NCBI RefSeq assembly: GCF_900142255.1
Contig: NZ_FRAF01000004.1
Span: 62,001-126,000, forward strand
Reading direction: 5' to 3'
DNA length: 64,000 nucleotides
Origin: Alicyclobacillus tolerans
GTDB lineage: Bacteria > Bacillota > Bacilli > Alicyclobacillales > Alicyclobacillaceae
Position numbers and translations under genes: made by a program. The notes beneath the pieces are model-generated. The model searched no databases. It was not told where the DNA came from and saw only the letters and a list, made by a program, of their open reading frames with translations. Below, in pieces: positions 25,682 through 32,398 of this stretch (its first letter is position 1; every line of letters begins with the position of its first letter).

Positions 25682-26216
25682 GGGATTTTTTGGAATGCCT
25701 GGCATGGGTAAAACCTATCTTATGACTCGACTTGCTATCAAACTTCAAAAAAAAGGTAAAGTCATCTATGCCAATTACGCTTTACAAGGTGCTAACCGTT
25801 TTGAGCAGTTGCATGAAGTATTCGACGTTCGGGATGCTGTGATTCTTTTGGATGAAGCAGGCTTAGTGGCTCCTGCTTCAATGTGGCAATCGATACCCTT
25901 TGAGGTTATGTCTCATTGGCGCCAACATAGGCATCATGGTGTATCTCTTTGGTACACGGCCCAAGATGCTTTAGACGTTGCCGCTCCTCTGCGTCGGGTT
26001 ACACAGTTTGCTAACTATGTATCTAAGTTCGGCCCGATTATCAAATGGCGAACGATGGGGGGGCCTAAATGGAAAGAAAAGTACGGTGGTGGAATCACTT
26101 TATTTGATATGGAGGTGGCTAAAAAGTATGACACTCACTTCGACGTTGTTAAACAGGAGTATCTTGATAAATCAACAAAAGGTTCCACTTCCCGCCGATT
26201 TGACGCAAAAGCGTAG
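25674..26216 (+). CDS. zot: Zot/pI-type assembly ATPase, short form
   Basis: The morphogenesis ATPase of filamentous phages, which extrudes virions through the membrane. Walker A is GMPGMGKT at residues 7-14, and Walker B is VILLDEAG at about 56-63. SHWRQHRHHGVSLWYTAQDALDVAAPLRRVTQ follows, as in the Zot family sensor region. At 180 residues it contains only the ATPase domain; typical Zot/pI proteins carry a C-terminal membrane helix and periplasmic part, and none is present. A host without an outer membrane has no secretin to dock with, which may explain the shortening. The start overlaps the previous stop by 8 bp. Confidence 0.9.
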   Translation: MIEGFFGMPGMGKTYLMTRLAIKLQKKGKVIYANYALQGANRFEQLHEVFDVRDAVILLDEAGLVAPASMWQSIPFEVMSHWRQHRHHGVSLWYTAQDALDVAAPLRRVTQFANYVSKFGPIIKWRTMGGPKWKEKYGGGITLFDMEVAKKYDTHFDVVKQEYLDKSTKGSTSRRFDAKA

Positions 26217-26247
26217 CTGCGTCAAGCGGCGGGGAGGGGAAGCTCTA

Positions 26248-26424
26248 TTGATTGTTCCTCATTCCGCTTGTCGTGCAATTCAAGATTTAGAAATGGGTGT
26301 ATGTTCTTCTGTTTCTCTACCGCTCAAAGAAGCGATTATCGCTGTTGCTTATGCGTCTCAATTGGGTTTGTTGCTTCGTGGTTCATTTGATGGTGGCTCC
26401 GCTCGCCTGTCGTTGGCATCATGA
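26248..26424 (+). CDS. 58-aa phage ORF with TTG start (tentative)
   Basis: The frame starts at TTG 26248, about 10 bp after a GGGGAGGGG block, and ends in a TCATGA overlap with the next gene. The product has a Cys-containing start (IVPHSACRAIQDLEMGVC) and a hydrophobic middle (KEAIIAVAYASQLGLLLRG). The SD and the coupling are the evidence; no family is recognised. Confidence 0.45.
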   Translation: MIVPHSACRAIQDLEMGVCSSVSLPLKEAIIAVAYASQLGLLLRGSFDGGSARLSLAS

Positions 26425-26711
26425 AATATCCTTTTGAGCTTCACGGTGAAGCTTATATCAATTGGCTTGTGAATCGTATTAACGCCCATTGGTCGCCTAT
26501 TATTGCTTCTGAGTTATTGGAAAATCTTCTTTTCCAATTGTTTGTTGAGTTTGATTTGCAGGTTTCTATTCCAGATGAAGTCCTTAAACAGCATTCGTCT
26601 CTCTCGGATGTTCCAGACTTCTTATCTGCGGTTCGGTCTGCCCTTGTCAATGGGTCGTGGAATAAAAGCGAAGCGATTATGCCGCGAAAGCCCATTGATA
26701 AGGAAAAGTAA
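26421..26711 (+). CDS. 96-aa phage protein of unknown function
   Basis: ATG 26421 overlaps the preceding stop by 4 bp. The product is soluble, acidic in the middle and basic at the end (MPRKPIDKEK). I recognise no family. It is the last gene before rep and could be an accessory or regulatory protein. Confidence 0.6.
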   Translation: MKYPFELHGEAYINWLVNRINAHWSPIIASELLENLLFQLFVEFDLQVSIPDEVLKQHSSLSDVPDFLSAVRSALVNGSWNKSEAIMPRKPIDKEK

Positions 26712-26730
26712 AAATTATCCTTTTCTCTGT

Positions 26731-26758
26731 GGGCAATGCCCATACTTGGGCATTGCTC
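26731..26758 (+). promoter_or_regulatory. Hairpin upstream of the rep ribosome binding site
   Basis: GCAATGCCC (26733-26741) pairs perfectly with GGGCATTGC (26748-26756) around ATACTT. It lies 10 bp before the AAGGAGG of rep. It lacks a T-run, so it could be an operator, an mRNA control element or a processing site limiting rep expression. Confidence 0.45.
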
Positions 26759-26782
26759 CTAACTACCAAGGAGGACAACAAG

Positions 26783-27841
26783 ATGAACATTGGACAACCA
26801 GAATTGCGAGTGCCCCCATCAACTAACAGGGGGGCACAAAATACAGAGACGCAAATACTGATTGACTGGGTAGCTTTCACTCTACCTGATACTATCAATC
26901 CTATTGAAATTGCATCATCTTTATTCCATACGACACTCGACGAATTTTTACTATGTGAGAGGGGTATGCTTGGTTATCAGACACAGTATCGACTTGATAA
27001 CATGGTCATTTTAACGGATGGCAAGCAGGGTATGGGTACTCATGTCATTCTCTCTGGTTCGGGTTGTCGTCTTTTAGAATCATCTGTTCTTCTGCCGAAT
27101 GGCTTAAACTGGCGAGACTGGCTATCTTCCGTTTTATCTCTTGGTGCTAAATTTACTCGTTGTGATATTGCGATTGACGAATTTTCTGGTGTTCTCAATG
27201 TTCATCGTGTTGCTGATTTTGTCCGTTCTGGTTTGGTTCGTACTCGTTTTCGTAAGCCGATGATTCAAGAGGGAATATCTGTTGGTAATGGTGTTGCTTC
27301 TTCTGATGGTGTTACTGTTTATTTTGGCTCTCCTCAAAGTAAAATTCGTGTTCGCTTCTACGACAAAGCGGCTGAACAATCTTTAGATACTGTCTGGAAT
27401 CGTTGTGAATTGCAAACACGTGATTCTCGTTCTCAAGCTTTAGTTAACCTCTTTTGTAATGGTTTAGAGCTTGGTTCAGTCGTTCGTGGTGTTCTGGCTT
27501 CATATATCGCTTTTGTTGATGATAAATCTTCTGATAGTAACTTTTCTCGTCGTTCTGTCGTTTCTTGGTGGGATGGTTTTTTACTTGGTGTTAGTCGATT
27601 GAAATTGACCATTCCTAAATCTGATAAATCTATAGACGATATTCTTTCTCATTTCTCACATCAGTACGCTCCTTTGCTTGGTTCTATTTTGTCAGGTTTT
27701 GGAGATTTTGAGAGCTTACATCATTGGATTGATTCTGTTGCTCGTATTGGTATTAAACGTATGAAATCTAAACATTTTATATTAGCTAAGTCTTTGGATG
27801 AAAGTCGAATTTTGTCTAATTTATTGGTTACTGTGGCTTAA
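26783..27841 (+). CDS. Phage replication initiation protein, Rep_trans (RstA/pII-like) family
   Basis: A 352-residue rolling-circle initiator that nicks the plus strand. Family motifs in order are ILIDWVAFTLP (about 25-35), GSGCRLLE (92-99), FTRCDIAIDE (124-133), VTVYFGS (177-183), RFYDK (191-195) and RCELQTRDSR (207-216). These fit PF02486-type proteins of CTXphi RstA and related phages. The metal or active-site acidic residues lie in FTRCDIAIDE, and the Tyr in RFYDK is a candidate nucleophile. ATG 26783 is 8 nt after AAGGAGG (26768-26774); an upstream in-frame start at 26729 lacks an RBS and runs through the hairpin. rep is the last gene before attR. Confidence 0.88.
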   Translation: MNIGQPELRVPPSTNRGAQNTETQILIDWVAFTLPDTINPIEIASSLFHTTLDEFLLCERGMLGYQTQYRLDNMVILTDGKQGMGTHVILSGSGCRLLESSVLLPNGLNWRDWLSSVLSLGAKFTRCDIAIDEFSGVLNVHRVADFVRSGLVRTRFRKPMIQEGISVGNGVASSDGVTVYFGSPQSKIRVRFYDKAAEQSLDTVWNRCELQTRDSRSQALVNLFCNGLELGSVVRGVLASYIAFVDDKSSDSNFSRRSVVSWWDGFLLGVSRLKLTIPKSDKSIDDILSHFSHQYAPLLGSILSGFGDFESLHHWIDSVARIGIKRMKSKHFILAKSLDESRILSNLLVTVA

Positions 27842-27846
27842 TTTGC

Positions 27847-27875
27847 TTGTCTTATATTTTTCGCAATGTTATACT
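27847..27875 (+). promoter_or_regulatory. Candidate sigma-A promoter between rep and attR
   Basis: TTGTCT (27847-27852) and TATACT (27870-27875) are spaced by 17 bp, matching consensus at 4 and 5 positions. In the circular phage it would read across attP and the intergenic fold into the structural operon. In the prophage it points into chromosomal DNA. Confidence 0.45.
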
Positions 27876-27902
27876 TTAGGAGAGTGTGATTGCTTCTTTG
27901 GG

Positions 27903-27933
27903 ATAACGTCCGATAATATATATTATGTTAAAT
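27903..27933 (+). repeat. attR: reconstituted chromosomal dif site
   Basis: The stretch 27906-27933 has the layout XerC arm (ACGTCC), central ATAATATATATTAT and XerD arm (ATGTTAAAT). Against the B. subtilis dif site as I remember it, 23 of 28 positions agree, including the whole centre. Its first 24 bp repeat at 21706. The phage supplies the left arm and the chromosome the right one, leaving the host a near-consensus dif. Confidence 0.8.
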
Positions 27934-27962
27934 TGGAGGCTGTAAAAAAAGACGGGTTAAAG

Positions 27963-28366
27963 TTAGAAAAGATAAATACATTTTTCATCGCTGGAAGAGG
28001 GTCGGTAAAAGCACCAATCAGACTGAATCAAACTAGCCAGTTGATTCCATAACGGTACAATGTAACGTTCAATAGATTCGTGCAGTTTGTAACAATCCTG
28101 TACGCTATATTCATGATTTTTTACAATAAACAAACATAGCTCGTACTTGAGCGTACGGTATTTCTACTCCCTCCCAATCGACAGACAGTCTCCCTCAGAA
28201 TGGGTTGGATTATCAACTGGTCATACATGTATTTGTCACGCTGGTGAAGATTCATTGTGTCTCTATAAAAATCAATTCGGTGTCCAGAAATTGCTTCTTG
28301 AATTTCATTCATCAATTTTTGTTCTTGCTCCAGCCAGGATTTTAGATCAGCAACCGAATCGGTGGA
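27963..28366 (-). pseudogene. Frame-broken remnant of an unidentified gene beside attR
   Basis: Two long readable pieces lie in different minus-strand frames. One runs from about 28366 (SVADLKSWLEQEQKLMNEI, then DFYRDTMNLHQRDKYMYDQL) to 28160. The other (LCLFIVKNHEYSV, then LHESIERYIVPLWNQLASLI) ends at a stop at 27963. A frameshift and a stop near 28150-28165 separate them. The helical, charged make-up of both parts suggests one original protein of about 130 residues. I do not recognise it. The rest of 27934-28449 shows no other feature. Confidence 0.4.
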
Positions 28367-28449
28367 ATATCAAAAAGATTCGAACTGATACAATCCATTC
28401 TGAAATTACCACCTATCAATTTGGTCAACAAAAATACAGTTAAATATGC

Positions 28450-28791
28450 TTATCCTATTGGCGATCCGTTTTCGGCTCTTTCATCTGGTCTTAACAAAAT
28501 AACATCTCCATCTTCCCCCATCGAACCTAAAACCAACACTTCAGATGAAAAACCTGCAATATTTCGCGGAGGTAAATTGACTACAGCCACTACTTGACGG
28601 CCAATTAAATCGTTTGGTTGATATCTTTGAGTAATTTGAGCGCTGGAATGACGAATACCTAGAGGTCCAAAATCGATGGTTAATTGATAAGCTGGTTTTT
28701 TTGCTTTTGCAAACCTCTCTGCTGACAATATGGTCCCAACTCGCATGTCAACCGAAAAAAACTGTTCTGCCTCGATTCTCGGCTTATTCAT
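28450..28791 (-). CDS. csaA: CsaA, tRNA-binding-domain (secretion chaperone) protein
   Basis: A 113-residue protein made of one OB-fold tRNA-binding domain, the same size as B. subtilis CsaA. Recognisable parts are FFSVDMRVGTILSAE, YQLTIDFGPLGIRHSSAQIT and LIGRQVVAVVNLPPRNIAGFSSEVLVLG. In B. subtilis the protein binds unfolded preproteins and SecA; a role in tRNA binding is possible from the fold. It is the first gene on the right of the prophage and lies at the end of a minus-strand group, with a hairpin terminator upstream separating it from the HlyD-like gene. Confidence 0.9.
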   Translation of the reverse strand: MNKPRIEAEQFFSVDMRVGTILSAERFAKAKKPAYQLTIDFGPLGIRHSSAQITQRYQPNDLIGRQVVAVVNLPPRNIAGFSSEVLVLGSMGEDGDVILLRPDERAENGSPIG

Positions 28792-28835
28792 AGTGGATCA
28801 GTCATCCTTTATATAGATTTTTCTATCTATTTTAC

Positions 28836-28886
28836 GAAAAATAGCTCTTAACAGGTGCTTTTTTAAGCAACACGAAGTTAAGAGCT
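28836..28886 (-). terminator. Intrinsic terminator downstream of the HlyD-like gene
   Basis: On the minus strand AGCTCTTAAC and GTTAAGAGCT (28877-28886 and 28843-28852) form a 10-bp stem with a small nested TGCTT/AAGCA hairpin, followed by ATTTTTCG. It ends transcription before csaA. Confidence 0.75.
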
Positions 28887-28978
28887 TTCTTATGTCCGAA
28901 TTCAGTTGACTTTTTTCTTAGCCTTAGCCCGATCTTGATAGAACGAGATACATGGCGTATGTTTTATTCCAGCTAAGA

Positions 28979-29629
28979 TTATTTGTGGATTTTGACTGTA
29001 GCACTCATGCCAGGTACCAAGCCGATTCCCTGGTAACCTTGTAAAGCGATACGCACAGGAATAACCTGCGTTACTTTTGTGAAATCAGCTGTGGTACTTT
29101 GTGTAGGAAGAAGCGAAAATGTACTAGCCGTAGCCATTCCGATGTCTTCTACCGTACCTTTGATTGTGATTCCTGGAAATGCGTCCACATAAACATTCAC
29201 ATTTTGTCCAATCTTAATTTGACTGATTTGAGTTTCTTTAATATTGGCTGTCACATAAAGTTGCTGCATATTGTAGGCATAGGCAAGCGGTGTGCCAGCC
29301 GCTACAAATTCGTTATCTACCGCTTCATTTTGCACGACGGTACCATCTTGAGGCATTGGAATAGCGACGTCCACTGTTTTAGTACCCTGTTGCATTTGAA
29401 CATCCCCTACGGTATCCCCACTTGTGAAGGTACGTCCAAATGTTCCATTCCAATCCACAACTTTGCCTGAAGCAGGCGCGGCAATTACAATTTGTTTACC
29501 AGTTACGGATGCATCATCAGTTGTCAGATAAAGGGTAGATTGATTATAAAAGTAGTACCCTACAAACCCGGCAATGACGATGACTAATAAGATAATGACG
29601 TTAATAATTAACAATCTACGGGCGTTCAT
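28979..29629 (-). CDS. HlyD/EmrA-like membrane fusion protein
   Basis: A 216-residue protein with one N-terminal membrane helix (LLIINVIILLVIVIAGFVGYYFY) and a secreted beta-barrel region. The lipoyl/biotinyl half-motifs (ASVTGKQIVIAAPASGKVVDW, then TPLAYAYNMQQLYVTANIKETQISQIKIGQNVNVYVDAFPG) match the HlyD family. It is short because the coiled-coil hairpin is missing, as in many Gram-positive members. Such proteins work with MFS or ABC exporters, but none is adjacent. An inverted repeat lies just upstream, suggesting drug- or stress-responsive control. Confidence 0.8.
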   Translation of the reverse strand: MNARRLLIINVIILLVIVIAGFVGYYFYNQSTLYLTTDDASVTGKQIVIAAPASGKVVDWNGTFGRTFTSGDTVGDVQMQQGTKTVDVAIPMPQDGTVVQNEAVDNEFVAAGTPLAYAYNMQQLYVTANIKETQISQIKIGQNVNVYVDAFPGITIKGTVEDIGMATASTFSLLPTQSTTADFTKVTQVIPVRIALQGYQGIGLVPGMSATVKIHK

Positions 29630-29657
29630 AGAGAGGTGTTGCCTCCTCGCTTAGTGA

Positions 29658-29682
29658 ACTTGGTTGACTCAGATAACCAAGT
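29658..29682. promoter_or_regulatory. Inverted repeat upstream of the HlyD-like gene (operator candidate)
   Basis: ACTTGGTT (29658-29665) and AACCAAGT (29675-29682) are perfect 8-bp arms with a 9-bp spacer, 29 bp before the HlyD-like start. The form suits a dimeric MarR or TetR-type regulator, but none is encoded next to it. Confidence 0.4.
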
Positions 29683-29776
29683 CTCTCTTTTAGTTTAGAC
29701 ACTGTATTATTTATCAAATGCATCTTTTGTGTCAATGGCAGACACGGGGTGAGACTGTGATTTTTTTGGCGAATTT

Positions 29777-31159
29777 TTAACCGTTCACCAAATGCTCAAC
29801 AATCTTTTCAAATTGCATGCCTCGAGAAGCTTTGACGAGTACGACTGAATCCACAGGAAGCAAAGATGGTAAATGTGGAAGTGCTTCCTCTATGCTGGGA
29901 AAGTATTCGCATTTTCCACCAGCTTGGGCAATCGCATCAGCCATAATCTTTGCAAATTGTCCAATACATATAACAGGAATTCCTAGGTGAGCGGCATATT
30001 CACCTACAGTGCGATGTCCTTCTTCCGTATAGTTTCCTAGTTCATACATATCTCCAAGAATGGCCCACTTCTTTTTGACATCGCCAGTTATTTTTAACAC
30101 GTCTAGACTTGCTCGAGCTGACAGAGGCGAGGCGTTGTAAGAATCGTCAAGAATCGTGCGTCCATAAGCGCCTTTTCTAGGGTAAAGTCTTCCTTGTGTC
30201 GGTCGATAAGTGGCCATTCCTTGAATTAAGCCCTCAATTTCATAACCACAGGCAGATGCGGCAGCGAGCACAAGCAATGCATTCTGCACATTGTGTAACC
30301 CACTTGCCAACAAACGGACAGAGTGTCGATGGCCGTTCATCACGAATGTGAAAGAGGTCTCTTCATCCCCAAGTTGAATATCATTTGCGTATACGGAACA
30401 TGTTTGGTCATGCAAACTAACATCCACTATCTGTGCTTTCGTTCGATGAATACGTTTTTTTAAAAATGGATCGTCCATATTGACAATCGCAAAGCCGTCA
30501 GCTGGCAACGCTGCAAATAATTCGGTTTTTGCATCGGCTATAGCCTCTTGACTGCCGAGCAATTCAATGTGACTGTGTCCAATATTGGTAATGAGTCCAC
30601 AGGTTGGACGTGCAATTTGGCAAAGTTCCGCAATTTGTCCTCTTCCCCTCATCCCCATTTCCAGTACCATAGCACCATCTTTAGGCGAACGTTGTAGTAT
30701 AGTAAGAGGCATGCCGAGTTCATTGTTGAAATTTCCTTTTGTACCAAGAGGTTGTGTGACAGTTGAGAGAGAAGCTAATAGCATCTCTTTGCTGGTGGTT
30801 TTTCCGTTGCTGCCTGTAATACCAAATACAGGACCATCAAACGAATCTCTTTCTTGTCGAGCAATGGCTTGAACAGCTTGTAAAGTGTCTTGAGCCAGCA
30901 AAACAGGAAAATGTGCGAAGTTTTGTAGAGCGTATTGTGCCTCAGGACGGCTTATGATGACAGCAGCAGCTTGTTTACTGAATGCCTCTTCAATCCGCTC
31001 GTGGCCGTCAACCCGAGTGCCGGTAAAAGCTACAAACACGTCTCCGGGTTGTAAGGTTCGAGTATCAATGGAGATACCGGTAACAGGTTGTTGAGGATTT
31101 CCTTGCAGCAGTGTAAAAGGATAGGCCTGGAGTAAGCGTGAAATTGTGGTTGGTAGCAT
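29777..31159 (-). CDS. murF: UDP-N-acetylmuramoyl-tripeptide--D-alanyl-D-alanine ligase
   Basis: The last cytoplasmic ligase of muropeptide synthesis, joining D-Ala-D-Ala to the UDP-MurNAc tripeptide with ATP. At 460 residues it is family length. The three Mur ligase domains are visible, with the ATP loop ITGSNGKTTSKEML at about 110, MGMRGRGQIAEL, GLHNVQNALLVLAAA and the C-terminal DDSYNASPLS. The ATG at 31159 is 7 nt from AGGGGG; ATG 31165 is too close. It is divergent from ddl across 54 bp, so the two D-Ala-D-Ala genes are likely controlled together. Confidence 0.95.
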   Translation of the reverse strand: MLPTTISRLLQAYPFTLLQGNPQQPVTGISIDTRTLQPGDVFVAFTGTRVDGHERIEEAFSKQAAAVIISRPEAQYALQNFAHFPVLLAQDTLQAVQAIARQERDSFDGPVFGITGSNGKTTSKEMLLASLSTVTQPLGTKGNFNNELGMPLTILQRSPKDGAMVLEMGMRGRGQIAELCQIARPTCGLITNIGHSHIELLGSQEAIADAKTELFAALPADGFAIVNMDDPFLKKRIHRTKAQIVDVSLHDQTCSVYANDIQLGDEETSFTFVMNGHRHSVRLLASGLHNVQNALLVLAAASACGYEIEGLIQGMATYRPTQGRLYPRKGAYGRTILDDSYNASPLSARASLDVLKITGDVKKKWAILGDMYELGNYTEEGHRTVGEYAAHLGIPVICIGQFAKIMADAIAQAGGKCEYFPSIEEALPHLPSLLPVDSVVLVKASRGMQFEKIVEHLVNG

Positions 31160-31213
31160 GAGCATCCCCCTGTGTTTGAATAATAAAAGGATTTATTTAA
31201 AGGAGAGAGCGAT

Positions 31214-32386
31214 TTGAAACGATTGCGGGTTGGCGTACTCTTTGGTGGAAAGTCAGGCGAACATGAAGTATCTGTAATGTCCGGGCGCTCTATGATTCAA
31301 TCATTAGACCCCTGCAAATACGAAGCGATTCCCATTGGAATCAGCAAAGAAGGTAAATTTGTACTAGGTGAAGCTGCGCAGACTGCTTTACAGCGCGGTT
31401 TGGTAGAGTCTTTACCGAGTCATACTGTCCACCCTGGTCTTGGCGAAGAAATGGGAGAAGCGTGGTCTCACCTGTCCCCCAACGTAACCCCTGCTCACCA
31501 TGTCAAGTATACAACGGAAAACCATGATACGCCGAAAGTGGATGTTATTATCCCTGTCTTACATGGTTCCTATGGTGAAGATGGGACAATGCAAGGTATG
31601 TTAGAAATGTTAGGTATACCTTATGTAGGCTCGGGAGTCCTCGCTTCTGCGCTCTGTATGGATAAAATTGCTATGAAACAGCTTTTTTCAGCTCATGGCT
31701 TTCCGCAAGTCAAATATATGTCTGTATTGCGATCAGAATGGGAAAACGATTCACAAGTAGTAGAGCGACGCATTGAGGAAACACTTGGATATCCCTGTTT
31801 TGTCAAACCGGCAAATCTTGGATCGAGTGTTGGCATCAGTAAGGTAACAGAACGAAACCGTCTCCATGAAGCTATGCAGTTGGCAGCTCGGTATGATCGA
31901 CGCTTAATTATAGAACAAGGGCTTCAAGTTCGTGAAATTGAAATCGCTGTGTTAGGCAATGATAATCCTCAAACCTCTGTACCAGGCGAGGTTATACCCG
32001 CTGGAGAATTTTATGATTATAACGCCAAATATATAAGCGGAGAGTCGGAATTATTAATTCCTGCGCCTATGAGTGACGCTCAGAGACAAGAAGTGCAGGA
32101 AATCGCAATTGCGGCTTATCGGGCAGCAGATTGTGCAGGACTGGCACGTATAGATTTCTTTATTGAGAAAAACACGGGTAAAGTTTATTTAAACGAAATC
32201 AACACCATGCCAGGATTTACTCAATACAGTATGTATCCTAAGCTTTGGGAAGCTACCGGAATGGGTTACGCAGAACTGGTGGACCGTTTGATTCAATTGG
32301 CGCTTGAACGCTTTGAAGAGCAAAAACGCAAACTGACTGATTTTGCGCTGCCTGGTCAGTCTGTGTCAACCTCAGCAGAGAACTAG
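31214..32386 (+). CDS. ddl: D-alanine--D-alanine ligase
   Basis: Makes D-Ala-D-Ala, the substrate of MurF encoded divergently. The 390-residue ATP-grasp enzyme has LFGGKSGEHEVSVMSG near the N-terminus, VLHGSYGEDGTMQG, FVKPANLGSSVGISK, and the C-terminal NEINTMPGFTQYSMYPKLW with Mg-binding residues. The TTG start at 31214 follows AAGGAGAG. The C-terminal tail of about 25 residues is a little longer than usual. The ligand-specificity loop gives no sign of D-Ala-D-Lac activity, though I cannot be certain from sequence alone. Confidence 0.95.
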   Translation: MKRLRVGVLFGGKSGEHEVSVMSGRSMIQSLDPCKYEAIPIGISKEGKFVLGEAAQTALQRGLVESLPSHTVHPGLGEEMGEAWSHLSPNVTPAHHVKYTTENHDTPKVDVIIPVLHGSYGEDGTMQGMLEMLGIPYVGSGVLASALCMDKIAMKQLFSAHGFPQVKYMSVLRSEWENDSQVVERRIEETLGYPCFVKPANLGSSVGISKVTERNRLHEAMQLAARYDRRLIIEQGLQVREIEIAVLGNDNPQTSVPGEVIPAGEFYDYNAKYISGESELLIPAPMSDAQRQEVQEIAIAAYRAADCAGLARIDFFIEKNTGKVYLNEINTMPGFTQYSMYPKLWEATGMGYAELVDRLIQLALERFEEQKRKLTDFALPGQSVSTSAEN

Positions 32387-32398
32387 AAAGCTTTAGAG

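Larger units (their letters stand above)
21706..27926 (+). mobile_element. Inovirus-like filamentous prophage integrated at the dif site
   Basis: A 6.2-kb element bounded by an identical 24-bp repeat at 21706-21729 and 27903-27926. All genes are on the plus strand and tightly packed with 4-13-bp overlaps. They include a candidate ssDNA-binding protein, tiny membrane proteins, a signal-peptide adhesin, a 73-aa coat candidate, minor-coat candidates, a Zot/pI-type P-loop ATPase and a Rep_trans-family replication protein. The size, gene order (small structural genes, adhesin, Zot, with rep on the same strand) and lack of head, tail, lysis or integrase genes match inoviruses. No integrase is needed if the host Xer recombinases do the integration. 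There is no secretin gene, as expected for a host without an outer membrane. Coding sequence is markedly T-rich on the plus strand compared with neighbours. Confidence 0.9.

Noticed and set aside
27134-27379. Minus-strand frame inside rep
   Set aside because: Shadow of the rep gene, rich in Asn/Arg/Thr as expected from reading T-rich codons backwards.
28836-28886. Hairpin near csaA as a second phage end
   Set aside because: The stem with T-run on the minus strand is best explained as a terminator of the HlyD-like gene and lies outside both repeats.
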